NCBI RefSeq assembly: GCF_001314225.1
Contig: NZ_CP012698.1
Span: 62,001 to 126,000 of the forward strand
Length of the DNA stretch: 64,000 nucleotides
Source: Microbacterium sp. No. 7
GTDB lineage: Bacteria; Actinomycetota; Actinomycetes; Actinomycetales; Microbacteriaceae
Direction: 5' to 3'
Positions 8,713 through 19,465 of the stretch are shown piece by piece. Made by a program: the position numbers and the translations under genes. Below the pieces are notes generated by a model that saw nothing but the letters and a program-made list of their open reading frames with translations, was not told the DNA's origin and made no database searches. Each line of letters starts with the position of its first letter. Position 1 is the first letter of the stretch.

Positions 8713-10827
8713 ATGGCGACTCGACTTGCTCGCCCGCCGGCCCGCCCGTCGTCGGCGCCGATCACGCCGCTGGGGGTGTTGCCGCGCCGCCAGGTGACAG
8801 GGATCTTCCCCGCACTGGTGGTGATGGCTGCCGCGGTGGTGTTGACCGGGGTGAACATGCAGGCCCGCTTCACCGACGCGATCGCGTGGGTATGGGTTGC
8901 GGCTGTGGTGATCGCGACCGCGTCGATCGCGTCCGGCATCCGCACCTACCAGAGACAGAGCCGGCTTGATCCGGGCATCGAGGCGGTGCTGCCCTCGCTG
9001 GGCGCGCAGCGTCCGTCGCGCGACCTGGTCCGGGCGGTGAAGTGGACCCGCGGTTGGGTGGGCGTCCCTCGCAAGGTGACGATCCGTTACGCCTCCCACG
9101 TCGACGACCGTGATGTGCGGTTCGTCGACCAGATCGTCACTTCGCTCTCGCGACGCATCGGTGAGGAGTACCGCGTGCTCAAGCACGTCCCCCGCCGCTG
9201 CCTCCTCGTGCTCGAGCTCGCGCCTCCGACCACGCCGGTCTCTCGTGAATACCAGCGCGCCGAGCAGGTGGCGAAGGTGCTGTTGGGGGAGAGCTCCACC
9301 GTCGACATCACCGCGGACCCCGACAGCGGCGAGGTCCAACGGATGAAGGTGAAGTACGACATGGGGCCGCGGCTGGCGATCCCCGCGCGCCGGATGCAGA
9401 TCGAGAAGCTGCTGTCGTCGATGTTGCCCGGTCGGTGGCGGGCGCACTGGGATCTCGAGGGCGATGAGGTCACCTTCGAGATCCGTCCGCCGATGCCGGA
9501 CCTGGTTCTCCACGAGCCAGCCCCGTCGACGAAGCAGCTGACGCACGCCGAATACAAGGCGTTCATGATCCCGATCGGCATCGACGAGGACGGCAAGTGC
9601 CAGTACTGGCAGCCCTCGGTCTCGCCTCACATGCTCGTCATCGGTGGCACCGGCTCGGGTAAGACGTCGTTCCAGCACACGGTGCTCACCCACCTGGCTC
9701 AGGCCCGCTGGCGGGTATGGGTGCTGGACGGGAAGCGGATCGAGTTCGCGGGGTTCCGCACCTGGCCGAACGTCGAGCTCGTCGCGGCTCGTGTCGAGCA
9801 CCAGGTGCGGATGCTGCACGCGGCCCACGAGCTCATGGAGCAGCGGTACACCCAACTCGAGCAGGGCACCGCCCGCCTCGAGGACTTCGAGCCGCTCGCG
9901 CTGATCATCGACGAGTACGCGACATTCAAGGCTCGCGTGCAGCGCTGGTACAAGACGGTCAAGCCGAAGGGCGCGCCCACTCAGGCGCCGGTGCTCGAGC
10001 TCCTGTCGGATCTCGCCCGCCTGGCTCGAAGCGCGAAGATCCACATGCTGCTGGGCATCCAGCGCCCCGATGTCGAGTTCCTCGGCGGTGAGATGCGTGA
10101 CAACTTCGGAGCCCGCCTTTCCCTCGGCCGACTCTCCCCCCAGGGCGCGATGATGATGTGGGACTCCCCGGCGATCGGCGTCGCGCTGCCCCGCAACAAG
10201 CGCGGCCGCGGCGTCACCCTCAGTGCCGAGTCGCTCCCGGTGGAAGTGCAGACCTTCTACACGCCCGACCCGGCAAAGCTCGACAAGTCCGACACGCGGG
10301 ACTGGGAGCACCTGCGCACCCTCACCCCGCTCGAGACGGATCACCCCCGTAAGACGATTGCCGAACCGTCCTCGCTCATCGACGGCGATGAGGAGATCCC
10401 GCCGACCTACAACGACTGGTCGACCACCCGCATCACCCTGTTCGACGGGATCGAGCAGCCGGCGGTCGAGCCTCCTGCAGCGCTGCCCAGCAACGTCGTC
10501 GCGCTCGGCGCCCGCAAGCCCGGCAACGTCCGGTTCGTGCCCGAGCCGGTCGACGTCGAGGACGACGATGCCGCCGCCGCGGCCGCGGACGACGACGAAG
10601 GCTACGGGGAGATCTCCGAGGGCCTGGCCGGCGACCTCGAAGTCGGTGACCTGGTGCTGTCCGATTCCACCCTCGGGGTCTGGGTGGTCGTGGAGTCGGT
10701 GGAACCGGACATCGTCGACGAGGACGCGATGGCGATCGAGTATCGCGAGCTCGACTCAGGTGACGAGGGCCTGATGACCGTGTCGGACAACGAAGTGCTC
10801 ACCTACCGGCGTCCCGCCGCGGCGTGA
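8713..10827 (+). CDS. FtsK/TcpA-like type IV coupling protein
   Basis: A 704-residue protein starting at ATG 8713, chosen because AGGAGG lies 6 bases upstream. Two N-terminal membrane helices (residues ~24-42 and ~55-78) are followed by an FtsK/SpoIIIE-type motor. The Walker A is GGTGSGKT near residue 316, the Walker B is LALIIDE near residue 398, and an IQRPDVEF motif lies near residue 450. The C-terminal ~170 residues form an acidic extension ending in a small domain (GDLVLSDSTLGVWVVVE). It would deliver DNA or relaxosome to the channel as TcpA or VirD4 does. Gene context and the membrane anchor argue against a replication or chromosome segregation role. Confidence 0.85.
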   Translation: MATRLARPPARPSSAPITPLGVLPRRQVTGIFPALVVMAAAVVLTGVNMQARFTDAIAWVWVAAVVIATASIASGIRTYQRQSRLDPGIEAVLPSLGAQRPSRDLVRAVKWTRGWVGVPRKVTIRYASHVDDRDVRFVDQIVTSLSRRIGEEYRVLKHVPRRCLLVLELAPPTTPVSREYQRAEQVAKVLLGESSTVDITADPDSGEVQRMKVKYDMGPRLAIPARRMQIEKLLSSMLPGRWRAHWDLEGDEVTFEIRPPMPDLVLHEPAPSTKQLTHAEYKAFMIPIGIDEDGKCQYWQPSVSPHMLVIGGTGSGKTSFQHTVLTHLAQARWRVWVLDGKRIEFAGFRTWPNVELVAARVEHQVRMLHAAHELMEQRYTQLEQGTARLEDFEPLALIIDEYATFKARVQRWYKTVKPKGAPTQAPVLELLSDLARLARSAKIHMLLGIQRPDVEFLGGEMRDNFGARLSLGRLSPQGAMMMWDSPAIGVALPRNKRGRGVTLSAESLPVEVQTFYTPDPAKLDKSDTRDWEHLRTLTPLETDHPRKTIAEPSSLIDGDEEIPPTYNDWSTTRITLFDGIEQPAVEPPAALPSNVVALGARKPGNVRFVPEPVDVEDDDAAAAAADDDEGYGEISEGLAGDLEVGDLVLSDSTLGVWVVVESVEPDIVDEDAMAIEYRELDSGDEGLMTVSDNEVLTYRRPAAA

Positions 10828-10842
10828 ACGAAAGGAGCAACC

Positions 10843-11034
10843 ATGCAGATCACTCAGAACCGGGCCGAGCTCGCGCATGAGCAGGCCTTCGCGTTCGCAC
10901 TCGCCCAGGGTGCCGAGCGCGAGCGGGCGGAGGAGTTCGCCGGCGAGTACGTCAACGTGCTCGAGGATCGCGCCGGCGAGATCCCATACCCGGACGCGCC
11001 GGCGCCGACGCCGGAGGAGGTGTGGATCTCATGA
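10843..11034 (+). CDS. small acidic hypothetical protein
   Basis: A 63-residue protein with a clear ribosome site (AAAGGAG, 6 bases before ATG). It is rich in Glu and Ala, predicted mostly helical up to residue ~47, with a Pro-rich end. It sits between the coupling protein and a small membrane protein and overlaps the latter's start by ATGA, so the two are translationally coupled. No family recognised. Confidence 0.65.
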   Translation: MQITQNRAELAHEQAFAFALAQGAERERAEEFAGEYVNVLEDRAGEIPYPDAPAPTPEEVWIS

Positions 11035-11312
11035 CGCAGTCGGCTGCCGAGAACGAGGACGACCTGCTGACGCTGATGTTCATGCTGTGCGGCGGCATGG
11101 CCACCGGCATGTTCTCGTTCGGGGTGCTGTTCAACCCGGTGCGTGACTGGATGGTGCAGTACCACCTGCTCGCTCACGGCGCCGAGGTCGTCATCCCGTT
11201 CGTCGACGACATCGGGTTCGGGTGGCCTCAGATCGTCGTGGCCGGCGGCCTGATCATCGCCCTGGTCGCCACCGTCGTCTGGCTGCGCCGCCGCGCGCGC
11301 GAGCGTGTCTGA
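11031..11312 (+). CDS. small two-helix membrane protein
   Basis: A 93-residue protein with hydrophobic segments near residues 14-36 and 66-84 and a short Arg-rich C-terminus. ATG 11031 is preferred over an in-frame GTG at 11022, because the GGAGGAGG ribosome site (11013-11020) is correctly spaced only for the ATG. It overlaps the preceding stop by 4 bases. Function unknown; it probably belongs with the transfer genes. Confidence 0.65.
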   Translation: MTQSAAENEDDLLTLMFMLCGGMATGMFSFGVLFNPVRDWMVQYHLLAHGAEVVIPFVDDIGFGWPQIVVAGGLIIALVATVVWLRRRARERV

Positions 11313-11355
11313 CCCGACCCCCAAACTACGAGACCAAGAGAGGAGGATGAGTCAC

Positions 11356-11589
11356 ATGGCTGTCACGGTGTACACGAAGCCGTCGTGCGTCCAGTGCACG
11401 GCGACCTATCGCGCGCTGGATTCCAAGGGGATCGAATACGAGATCCACGACCTGTCGGAAGACGCGCATGCGCTCGAGCAGGTGAAGTCGCTCGGCTACC
11501 TGCAGGCGCCGGTTGTGATCACGGATCAGGATCACTGGTCCGGGTTCCGGCCCGACAAGATCGACGAGCTCGCCGCACGCCTGGTGTGA
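11356..11589 (+). CDS. nrdH: NrdH-type glutaredoxin-like protein
   Basis: A 77-residue thioredoxin-fold protein. The redox motif CVQC lies at residues ~11-14 after VTVYTKPS. The conserved APVV (cis-Pro) and the GFRPDKID C-terminal signature of NrdH redoxins are present. ATG 11356 is chosen over ATG 11347, because AGGAGG (11341-11346) abuts the earlier codon. NrdH reduces class Ib ribonucleotide reductase. On mobile elements it often appears without nrdEF, as here. A strong terminator follows directly. Confidence 0.85.
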   Translation: MAVTVYTKPSCVQCTATYRALDSKGIEYEIHDLSEDAHALEQVKSLGYLQAPVVITDQDHWSGFRPDKIDELAARLV

Positions 11590-11598
11590 GCGAAAAGT

Positions 11599-11634
11599 GA
11601 CTGAGGGGCGTCCCGGATGGGGCGCCCCTCAGTC
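11599..11634. terminator. strong hairpin after nrdH, probably bidirectional
   Basis: GACTGAGGGGCG (11599-11610) pairs perfectly with CGCCCCTCAGTC (11623-11634) across a 12-base loop. It lies 10 bases after the nrdH stop and 4 bases before the minus-strand stop of the small gene interrupted by the IS21 element. It can therefore end both convergent transcripts. No long T-run follows. Confidence 0.75.
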
Positions 11635-11746
11635 GTGTCAGGTCTGCTGCCGGGTGGCGTAGAGCCGCAGCACCGCGTCGCGCATGTCGGCGGCGCTCGA
11701 ACTCTGGACGCTTTCGGCGCTCGAAAAGTGAACGGTTGCGGGCAGT

Positions 11747-13746
<2,000 letters not shown>

Positions 13747-13998
13747 TCTCCAATCGTTGAGTGTCCACTTTTCGAGCGCCGCTATCGATCAGTTCTCAAG
13801 CGCCGTCGACAGCGCAGATGGGTGTTGTGCTCGAGCGATCGCCGCAGCGCCACCCCATCGGCGGGTCGTGGGTCGGGGCCGGCGCGCACGACGCCGGCAG
13901 AGATCGCCCACCGTGCTAGCTCGTCGAGTTCGACGTCGACGGTTGCGGTGGCGATCGCCTGCTGGGTCCAGGTGACCTTGTAGGCCGGCATGGCGGTC

Positions 13999-14223
13999 TC
14001 AGCTGCTGCGGAAGAAGTCGATCACGCTGATCACGAGCGCCCAGAGCAGCACGATCGCGACCGCGGTCAGCAGGATCTTGCCGATGTGCGGCCCGAGGAT
14101 GATGCCGAGCCAGCCGGCGCCGACCGCGAGGCCGATCGTGAGCAAGCCGATGATGATCCGGCGCAGCCGGGTGAGGATCTCGTCGGGGATGTCCGCGTGC
14201 TTGCGCGGAGTCGCCAGGCTCAT
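13999..14223 (-). CDS. small membrane protein
   Basis: A 74-residue protein with two hydrophobic segments (residues ~23-46 and ~50-70) after a charged N-terminus. Its ATG overlaps the stop of the upstream minus-strand gene (ATGA), and it ends 8 bases before the start of the IS21-interrupted gene. The three form one operon starting near 14777. No family recognised. Confidence 0.65.
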   Translation of the reverse strand: MSLATPRKHADIPDEILTRLRRIIIGLLTIGLAVGAGWLGIILGPHIGKILLTAVAIVLLWALVISVIDFFRSS

Positions 14224-14777
14224 CGGTCACCCACGTCCAGGGCTTTCGCGGCCGCGGCCACGGTCAGCGACGACCGGAACCCGATCTCGCGCGTCCACTC
14301 GTCGACGGCGCGACTGAGGCCGACGTACTCCACGACGCCGGGCTCCTGCGGGGATGCCTCGCGGGGGTGGAAGTACAGGCGCGCCTCGATGCTCTGCTCG
14401 AGGCGGCTCAGCTGCCGGTTCGCTTCGGAGTCGTCCCACCCGGCGTGATGGCAGGAGACCTCCTCCATGTACAGCCGGCTGCGTTCGATCTGCAGGATCT
14501 GTTCGATGTCGACGCGGTCGCCCATGAGCTCCGCGACAGGCCGCCAATCGTAGCGGGGCGCCGGCAGGTTGCAACGGTTCGTGAAGCTGACGCTGGCGTA
14601 GTTCTCGTCCCACAGCTGCTGCCCGAGGTGATCGGCGTCGGCGAGGACTGCGGCGGGGGAGCGGCCGGGGGTGACGATGGGCGCCCGTGCGGGTGACTGG
14701 GTGATGTCGGTGCTGCTGATCAGGATCGCTGTGACCAACAGGTCGACGACGTCCTGGGGAACGGGAAGCGCGCGCAT
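14220..14777 (-). CDS. hypothetical protein, first gene of a small backbone operon
   Basis: A 185-residue protein. ATG 14777 is chosen because GGAGGT (complement of 14785-14790) is 7 bases upstream. The sequence is mostly helical and acidic with no obvious motif, signal peptide or membrane helix; a His pair (CHHAGW) and a C-terminal EWTREIGFR stretch stand out. A 23-bp near-palindrome lies just upstream at 14799-14821. An almost identical site precedes another backbone operon at 62.7 kb, so expression is probably under a shared regulator. Confidence 0.6.
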   Translation of the reverse strand: MRALPVPQDVVDLLVTAILISSTDITQSPARAPIVTPGRSPAAVLADADHLGQQLWDENYASVSFTNRCNLPAPRYDWRPVAELMGDRVDIEQILQIERSRLYMEEVSCHHAGWDDSEANRQLSRLEQSIEARLYFHPREASPQEPGVVEYVGLSRAVDEWTREIGFRSSLTVAAAAKALDVGDR

Positions 14778-14798
14778 GGCAATTACCTCCAACTCTAA

Positions 14799-14821
14799 GT
14801 TGTGTATCTGACATGCACAAC
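14799..14821. promoter_or_regulatory. 23-bp near-palindromic site, copy A
   Basis: The site has GTTGTG and CACAAC arms around TATCTGACATG. An exact 23-base copy occurs at 62724-62746 and a 14-base half-copy at 60058-60071. It lies between the ribosome site and the presumed promoter of the minus-strand gene starting at 14777. Repetition at both ends of the backbone and dyad symmetry suggest an operator, or an operator overlapping a promoter. Confidence 0.65.
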
Positions 14822-14890
14822 AATATTGCGGAGGTTAAGATGTGTCAAGAGGTCGTGTAGGTTCCGTTTGGAGTTGTCCATTTCGCAGAG

Positions 14891-14923
14891 GAAATGTCCA
14901 CGGTGTGTCCGTCTGGACATTTC
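14891..14923. promoter_or_regulatory. perfect 10-bp inverted repeat upstream of the AraC-type gene
   Basis: GAAATGTCCA (14891-14900) and TGGACATTTC (14914-14923) are exact reverse complements with a 13-base spacer holding GTGTGTCCGTC. A partial echo (GTCCATTTCG) lies just upstream at 14876-14885. It sits in the 273-base gap between divergent genes at 14777 and 15051, about 130 bases before the AraC-type start. An operator is the simplest reading. Confidence 0.45.
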
Positions 14924-15050
14924 GGCCGGTTTGGTTTGTCGATAGCGAAACGGGGCACGGGTCGCGTGGAGGGCTCAGTGACCCCCGGCGGGGAAGTCGA
15001 TTCGCAAGAAATGTCGAGACGTCGAGCACCCTCGCTCGTAGATTCGATGC

Positions 15051-16013
15051 GTGTCTGCACCTCTACTCCCGTCGACCACTCGGCGGCATGAGGAGTGCGT
15101 GAGTCGAGCGCTTCAGTGGGTGGAAGAGCGACTCGAGGAGCCGGTGACGCTTGCCGATATCGCGGCGGTCGCCGGTCTCTCCCCGCATCATTTCCATCGG
15201 GTATTTCGTGCTGTTGTGGGCGAGAGCCCGAAGGCGCATCTGCGGAGATTGCGGCTCGAGCGAGCGGTCTATCGACTCAAGGTGAGCAGCGATACGGTGC
15301 TGGACATCGCGTTGGAGTCCGGGTTCGCTACACCCGAGACTTTCACCCGAGCTTTCGTCAGACGCTTCGAGCTCAGCCCCTCGGAGTACCGGGGGATGGT
15401 GCGGGCGTATCGCGAGTATGTGGACGTGGCGCAGCAGAGCAAGACATTTGAGGGTTTCGCGGCGGAAACGCCGCTCACTCTACGTTTCGATCTCGACGCG
15501 GCACCCGTGTGGATGGAGCGCACCCCCGAATGGCACCTGCTCGTGCTGCGGCATCGCGGGTACGGTGGCTTCGGCATCGGACATCCTTCGCTCGAGCCCT
15601 GGAAGCAGCTGCGCGAATTCGCGACCGCGAGCGGCATCCCACACGAATCTGATCGTCTGGTAGGGATCACACGCGACGACCCCTATGTCGTTGATGAAGA
15701 ACAGATCCGTTTCGACGCCGCGCTGTTGATCCCGGCGCCGGTAGACCCGCCTCGCCCCTTTACATACCGCACGATGCCGGCTCAGCTGTGCGTCGTGCAT
15801 CGACATACGGGCGGTGCTGAGGAGATAGCGAAGACCTTCGCCGCTATCGGTGTGCAGTGGATGCCCTCAGAAGGGTGGCGTCTCCGCTGCGCATCATCCT
15901 TCGAGGTTCATCACGTCGACCGACCTGTCGCCGGCGCTGCCCGCATCAGCCACACCCACGCCTATGTCCCTCTTGAGCACCGGCAACATACTCATCCAGA
16001 AGGAGCGCCATGA
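15051..16013 (+). CDS. AraC-family regulator with GyrI-like effector domain
   Basis: A 320-residue protein. An N-terminal pair of AraC helix-turn-helix motifs (LADIAAVAGLSPHHFHRVFR and ALESGFATPETFTRAF with SPSEYR) is followed by a C-terminal ~150-residue GyrI/SOUL-like ligand-binding domain. The start is GTG 15051; an in-frame GTG 15099 preceded by AGGAG is a fair alternative and would still leave the whole DNA-binding domain. It heads a four-gene operon with ATGA overlaps and probably controls it in response to a small molecule. The 10-bp inverted repeat upstream is a candidate site. Confidence 0.88.
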   Translation: MSAPLLPSTTRRHEECVSRALQWVEERLEEPVTLADIAAVAGLSPHHFHRVFRAVVGESPKAHLRRLRLERAVYRLKVSSDTVLDIALESGFATPETFTRAFVRRFELSPSEYRGMVRAYREYVDVAQQSKTFEGFAAETPLTLRFDLDAAPVWMERTPEWHLLVLRHRGYGGFGIGHPSLEPWKQLREFATASGIPHESDRLVGITRDDPYVVDEEQIRFDAALLIPAPVDPPRPFTYRTMPAQLCVVHRHTGGAEEIAKTFAAIGVQWMPSEGWRLRCASSFEVHHVDRPVAGAARISHTHAYVPLEHRQHTHPEGAP

Positions 16014-16465
16014 TCGGATTTCAGTTCACCGAGCACATCGACAGACCCCCGCGGGACGTGTTCGCCGTCCTGGCAGATCCCACTCGATCGGTCGACTACG
16101 TCGAGGGAGTGGTGAGGAGCGTGAAAGTGGCAGACGAGCCCCTTGCCGAGGGATCCATGATCGAGGAAACCCGTCTCGTGAAAGGCAAGGAATCGACAGG
16201 TCGGCTGCGGATCGTCACCCTTGACCCACCGTCGACATTCGCGATCACCAGCGAGGCGGAGGGCATCACTGCTACCTACCGATACCGCCTTCACCCCGAA
16301 GCTGCTGGAACTCGGATCGAGTGGACATGCGAGCTCGAAGCGACGGGATTGCGCCGGGTGATGCTTCCCCTCGTTGCCGCGATCTCGAAGAAAGAAGACG
16401 GCGACCACCTGGTCCGCCTCAAGGCGTACGTCGAGTCGCAGCACAACGCTGGGGCCGCATCGTGA
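16010..16465 (+). CDS. SRPBCC-family (START-like) protein
   Basis: A 151-residue protein with the pattern FTEHIDRPPRDVFAVLADPTRSVDYVEGV at its start and a long C-terminal helix, typical of SRPBCC/polyketide-cyclase-like ligand-binding folds. The ATG overlaps the regulator's stop by 4 bases. Ligand unknown. With the DUF1801 and VOC proteins that follow, it suggests handling or sequestration of a small hydrophobic compound. Confidence 0.82.
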   Translation: MIGFQFTEHIDRPPRDVFAVLADPTRSVDYVEGVVRSVKVADEPLAEGSMIEETRLVKGKESTGRLRIVTLDPPSTFAITSEAEGITATYRYRLHPEAAGTRIEWTCELEATGLRRVMLPLVAAISKKEDGDHLVRLKAYVESQHNAGAAS

Positions 16466-16869
16466 TGCCCTCCGACACCAGGGTCGAAGAGGCGCTTGAC
16501 CGTGCCACGGGGCCGCGACGCGAAGAGGTCACTGAACTCCTCGACCTCTTCGAGGAAGTGGCGCAACGGCCCCCCGTGGTGTGGGCTGATCGGATCGTCG
16601 GCTTCGGCCAATACGAGTACACCTACGACAGCGGGCGCGAGGGCATCGCACCCGAGATCGCCTTCGCGTCCGGCGCTAAGCACACGCTCTACCTGGTGGA
16701 GGGATTCGCCGAGAGGTGGCCCGATCTGCTCGATCGACTCGGTCCCCATCGCACGAGCACCGCCTGCCTCTACCTCACCCGGCTGTCGGCAGTGGATCGG
16801 GATGTGCTGAGGGAGATCCTTGAGCGATCGCTCGCAACCGTCCGCGACGGACGCGAGGCAGACAGATGA
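16465..16869 (+). CDS. DUF1801 domain protein
   Basis: A 134-residue protein. GFGQYEYTYDSGREG and the Phe-rich KHTLYLVEGF region followed by LGPHRTSTACLYLTRLSAVD are the YdhG/DUF1801 pattern. ATG 16465 shares bases with the previous stop (TGATG); an in-frame GTG lies one codon earlier. Biochemical role of the family is not established. Confidence 0.8.
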   Translation: MPSDTRVEEALDRATGPRREEVTELLDLFEEVAQRPPVVWADRIVGFGQYEYTYDSGREGIAPEIAFASGAKHTLYLVEGFAERWPDLLDRLGPHRTSTACLYLTRLSAVDRDVLREILERSLATVRDGREADR

Positions 16870-17243
16870 CCGGATCGGCCCTTGTCCAGGTGGCGCAGAG
16901 AGTCCAAGACCTCGAGCGGGCAGCGGCCTTCTACTCCGCGCTCATCGGTTCGCCCCCTGTGGCCACGTTTGATCCCCCAGGGCTTGTGTTCTTCAATCTG
17001 GCAGGCGTCCGGTTGCTCCTCGAGCGGGAAGCGCCGTCTGCGCTGCTCTATCTCCGTGTCGACGACTTGGAATCCGCGGTCGCGCGCGTCGGCGACGTGG
17101 AGATTCTCTCGACGGCGCACCGTATCTTCACCCACGATACGAATACCCTCGGCCCGATCGGGCAAGAGGAGTGGCAGTCGTTCATACGCGACCCCGAGGG
17201 AAACACGGTAGGGCTTGTCGAGTTTCGAGACCGGAAGCTTTGA
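16866..17243 (+). CDS. VOC-family (glyoxalase/bleomycin-resistance-like) protein
   Basis: A 125-residue protein with the βαβββ pattern of VOC enzymes: VQVAQRVQDLERAAAFYSALIG at the start, LLLEREAPSALLYLRVDDLE in the middle, and FIRDPEGNTVGLVEF at the end. Overlaps the preceding stop (ATGA). It may bind or modify the ligand sensed by the AraC/GyrI regulator. Last gene of the operon. Confidence 0.85.
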   Translation: MTGSALVQVAQRVQDLERAAAFYSALIGSPPVATFDPPGLVFFNLAGVRLLLEREAPSALLYLRVDDLESAVARVGDVEILSTAHRIFTHDTNTLGPIGQEEWQSFIRDPEGNTVGLVEFRDRKL

Positions 17244-17640
17244 AAGGCGAGCCTGGCTATGCGAGTTTTCCGAGGTCGATGGAGCTATGCGCGCATTGGT
17301 CGGACACTTCGAGCTGTGCGCGGTGACGGCAGCCGTGGACATTTCATCCCCTGGCGCCGTGGCTTCTCCGCCCCAACAGGAACAAGTCTGAGCGATCCCT
17401 ACAGGTCGGGCGCGGGCGCCTCAACGATCGGTCTGCCTACGCACCCGACTGTCTAGGGGATACGGTGCTCAGAGGAGCCTGTCTGACCGCATCCGCCTCG
17501 CCCTGTTGCGAGGACGAGAGAACACCCTTCATCGTCAAATCGCGGGTGCGTATGCGCGGGGGAACTATGTGGCCAAGCTGCGCGCTGAGCAGCAGCAGGT
17601 GAGGCAGGCGATACGGCGTCTAGAAGGGCGTTGACGGGTT
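17244..17640. other. gap with a possible gene remnant at 17401-17634
   Basis: Most of this stretch shows no supported gene. From 17401 to a TGA at 17634 (plus strand) a 77-codon frame without a start is open. Its last ~55 codons look like real coding sequence: RSLSDRIRLALLRGRE then a charged helical tail with RAEQQQVRQAIRRLEGR. It resembles the coiled C-terminus of a mobilisation or replication protein, so it may be the tail of a deleted gene, but I cannot name it. Confidence 0.3.
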
Positions 17641-17660
17641 AGGGGGTTGCCATGCCCCCT
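17641..17660 (-). terminator. hairpin after the methyltransferase C-terminal half
   Basis: AGGGGG (17641-17646) pairs with CCCCCT (17655-17660) over an 8-base loop, 41 bases beyond the minus-strand stop at 17702. It would terminate the helicase-methyltransferase transcript. No T-run is evident, so the call is tentative. Confidence 0.35.
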
Positions 17661-17701
17661 CGCAGTACCGTAATCCCGCGGTCCCTCGGTGGGGTGCTGC
17701 C

Positions 17702-19405
17702 TCAGCTGATCGCGAAAGGTAGCCGCCGAAGGGTCGTCGCCGACATGCCGGTGCTCTTGAACATGCGAGCGTGCGCGTACTGGATCTCTGGCAGCAGATC
17801 CATCCGGCCGATCGAGGTCAGAATGATTTCGTCAGCTTCGTCGGTAAGGTGGCGCAACTCGGGGACCGCGTAGCCGCCGACGTACTTGCCGGAGTTGAGA
17901 TCCCATGACCGAACATCGGGCAGCGCCTTCTCGATCCGCTTCCCCAAGTCGATCAGTGCGTCGCGGGTGGTCTGGTCGCAGCTGCGCAGCGAGAACGGGA
18001 TCGCGGACATGGTGCCCTTGGTGACGTTGAAGCAGTCGCCGGTGAAGGTCCACCACAGGAAGGCCAGTCGTGACGCCGCGACGGCGCTGGCAGCCAGCTG
18101 GTCGTCGCGGTGCTGGGTGAACAGCTTCCCTTCGTTCAGTGGCACGGTGGCATGGGTGGACTTTTCGTAGGTCACCGGCGGCACCGTATACGTGCTGAGG
18201 AAGTAGGTTGCGGTCTTCTTGAAGCCGACCGAGAAGTCGCTCACACGAACCAGCGATGCCTGCAGTGATCCCTTCGCCAGCAGTGTGTCCATGAGCTCGT
18301 ACATAGCGTCGCCACTCGATCGCATCCAATTGGGCGTCTTCGTGGTGTTCGGTCGCAATGCATATCGGAGCGTAGCCATCAGGTGGGGGCGGAACGGCTC
18401 GATCCAGCTGTGGGTGATTGTGGTGTGGATCTCTGACGCTTTCCCCTGCCCGGCAGCGGTGATTATGGTGCTGCGGACCTTGACCTGGAACAGTGCAGCA
18501 GGCCGCTCCTGGAAGGTGCTCACCCAGATCGCGCCGAATCGCTCGGTGTAGTACTTCCGCAGCGACTCGTCGCGATCGCCGAACTGGCTGCGGATCGGGA
18601 CGATCAGGCTCAGGCGCCCATCGTGGCGAGTGATCTGCGCGGATCTCTCACAGCACGATGCGTAGATGTCGTCTACGTCGTCGGTCCTGAAGCCGGTGAT
18701 GCGATAGCTGAGCTCGCGACGGTTTACATAGGGCGGGTTCCCGATCACGACGTCAAATCCGCCCTGCTCGAAGACCTCGGGGAACTCGACGAACCAGTGG
18801 AAGGGGTGGTGCGTCTCGACCCACGCCGTAAGCGGCTGGGGCACCATTGTCGCTGAGTGGTAGAGGTCATCGACATCTCGGCGGACCTCGTCGAGGAGAG
18901 CTACGAGCTCGCGCCGAACGTCGACGGATGATTCGTTGGTCTCTTGACGCTCCCGGAACGCGGAGTAGCGCTCCGAGATCCGCGCCGCAGACTTCTTGAC
19001 CTCGATGATTCGGTCGCTGGTAAACAGGGTGCCGCTGTCCTCCTCGAGCGAGTCCAGGGTGAGGGCACCTACGAGGGTGTTTCCCGCCTTGATGTTGAAA
19101 TCGAGGTCGGGGAGCGGTTCGAGATCCTTGCGGTCGTCGATGGATGCTACGAGTTTCAGGAAAAGTCGGAGCCGGGCAACCTCGACCGCTTCGCGCATGA
19201 TGTCGACGCCGTAGAGATTGCTGAGGGTGGCGTGCTTGAGGACGAAGTACTCGGTGTTGGCGTGTTTGGAGACGGTCTCGAGTAGGGCCATGCCCTCGGG
19301 GAATGACGTCGATCGGACGTGACGGTCCAGAGCGTCAAGCGTGGCGTCGTAGAGCGGCTGCAGCACCCGCAACCCGGCGAACAGGAAGGCTCCCGAGCCG
19401 CAGGT
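17702..19405 (-). pseudogene. C-terminal half of an Eco57I-like adenine methyltransferase
   Basis: About 567 residues are open from the left junction of the 35.7 kb element. The frame opens exactly at TCGSGAFLFAGLRVLQ, the S-adenosylmethionine motif I that normally reads DPTCGSGAF. Motif IV (DVVIGNPPY) and a long C-terminal target-recognition-type region follow. The missing N-terminal half, ending ...ALRVIDP, is at 55087-56586 on the same strand. Joined, they give ~1,067 residues, normal for this class. The first in-frame ATG lies at 19372, inside motif I, so this half alone lacks a complete cofactor site. Confidence 0.92.
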
Positions 19406-19437
19406 CGTTATGTGTACGTTCGGTCAGTGTCTCAACC
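19405..19437 (+). repeat. left terminal inverted repeat of the 35.7 kb element
   Basis: Reading inward, CGTTATGTGTACG is followed by TTCGGTCA and GTGTCTCA. Compared with the inward-reading right end, CGTT-ATG-G, TCGG and TGTCTCA line up with small gaps. The match is imperfect, as expected for tyrosine-recombinase elements. Confidence 0.5.
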
Positions 19438-19465
19438 ACTCACCCGATCGCACCCCTGGAGCACG

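Noticed and set aside
17259..17456. 65-codon plus-strand frame after the VOC gene
   Set aside because: No ribosome site and random-looking composition; the neighbouring frame at 17401-17634 looks more like decayed coding sequence.
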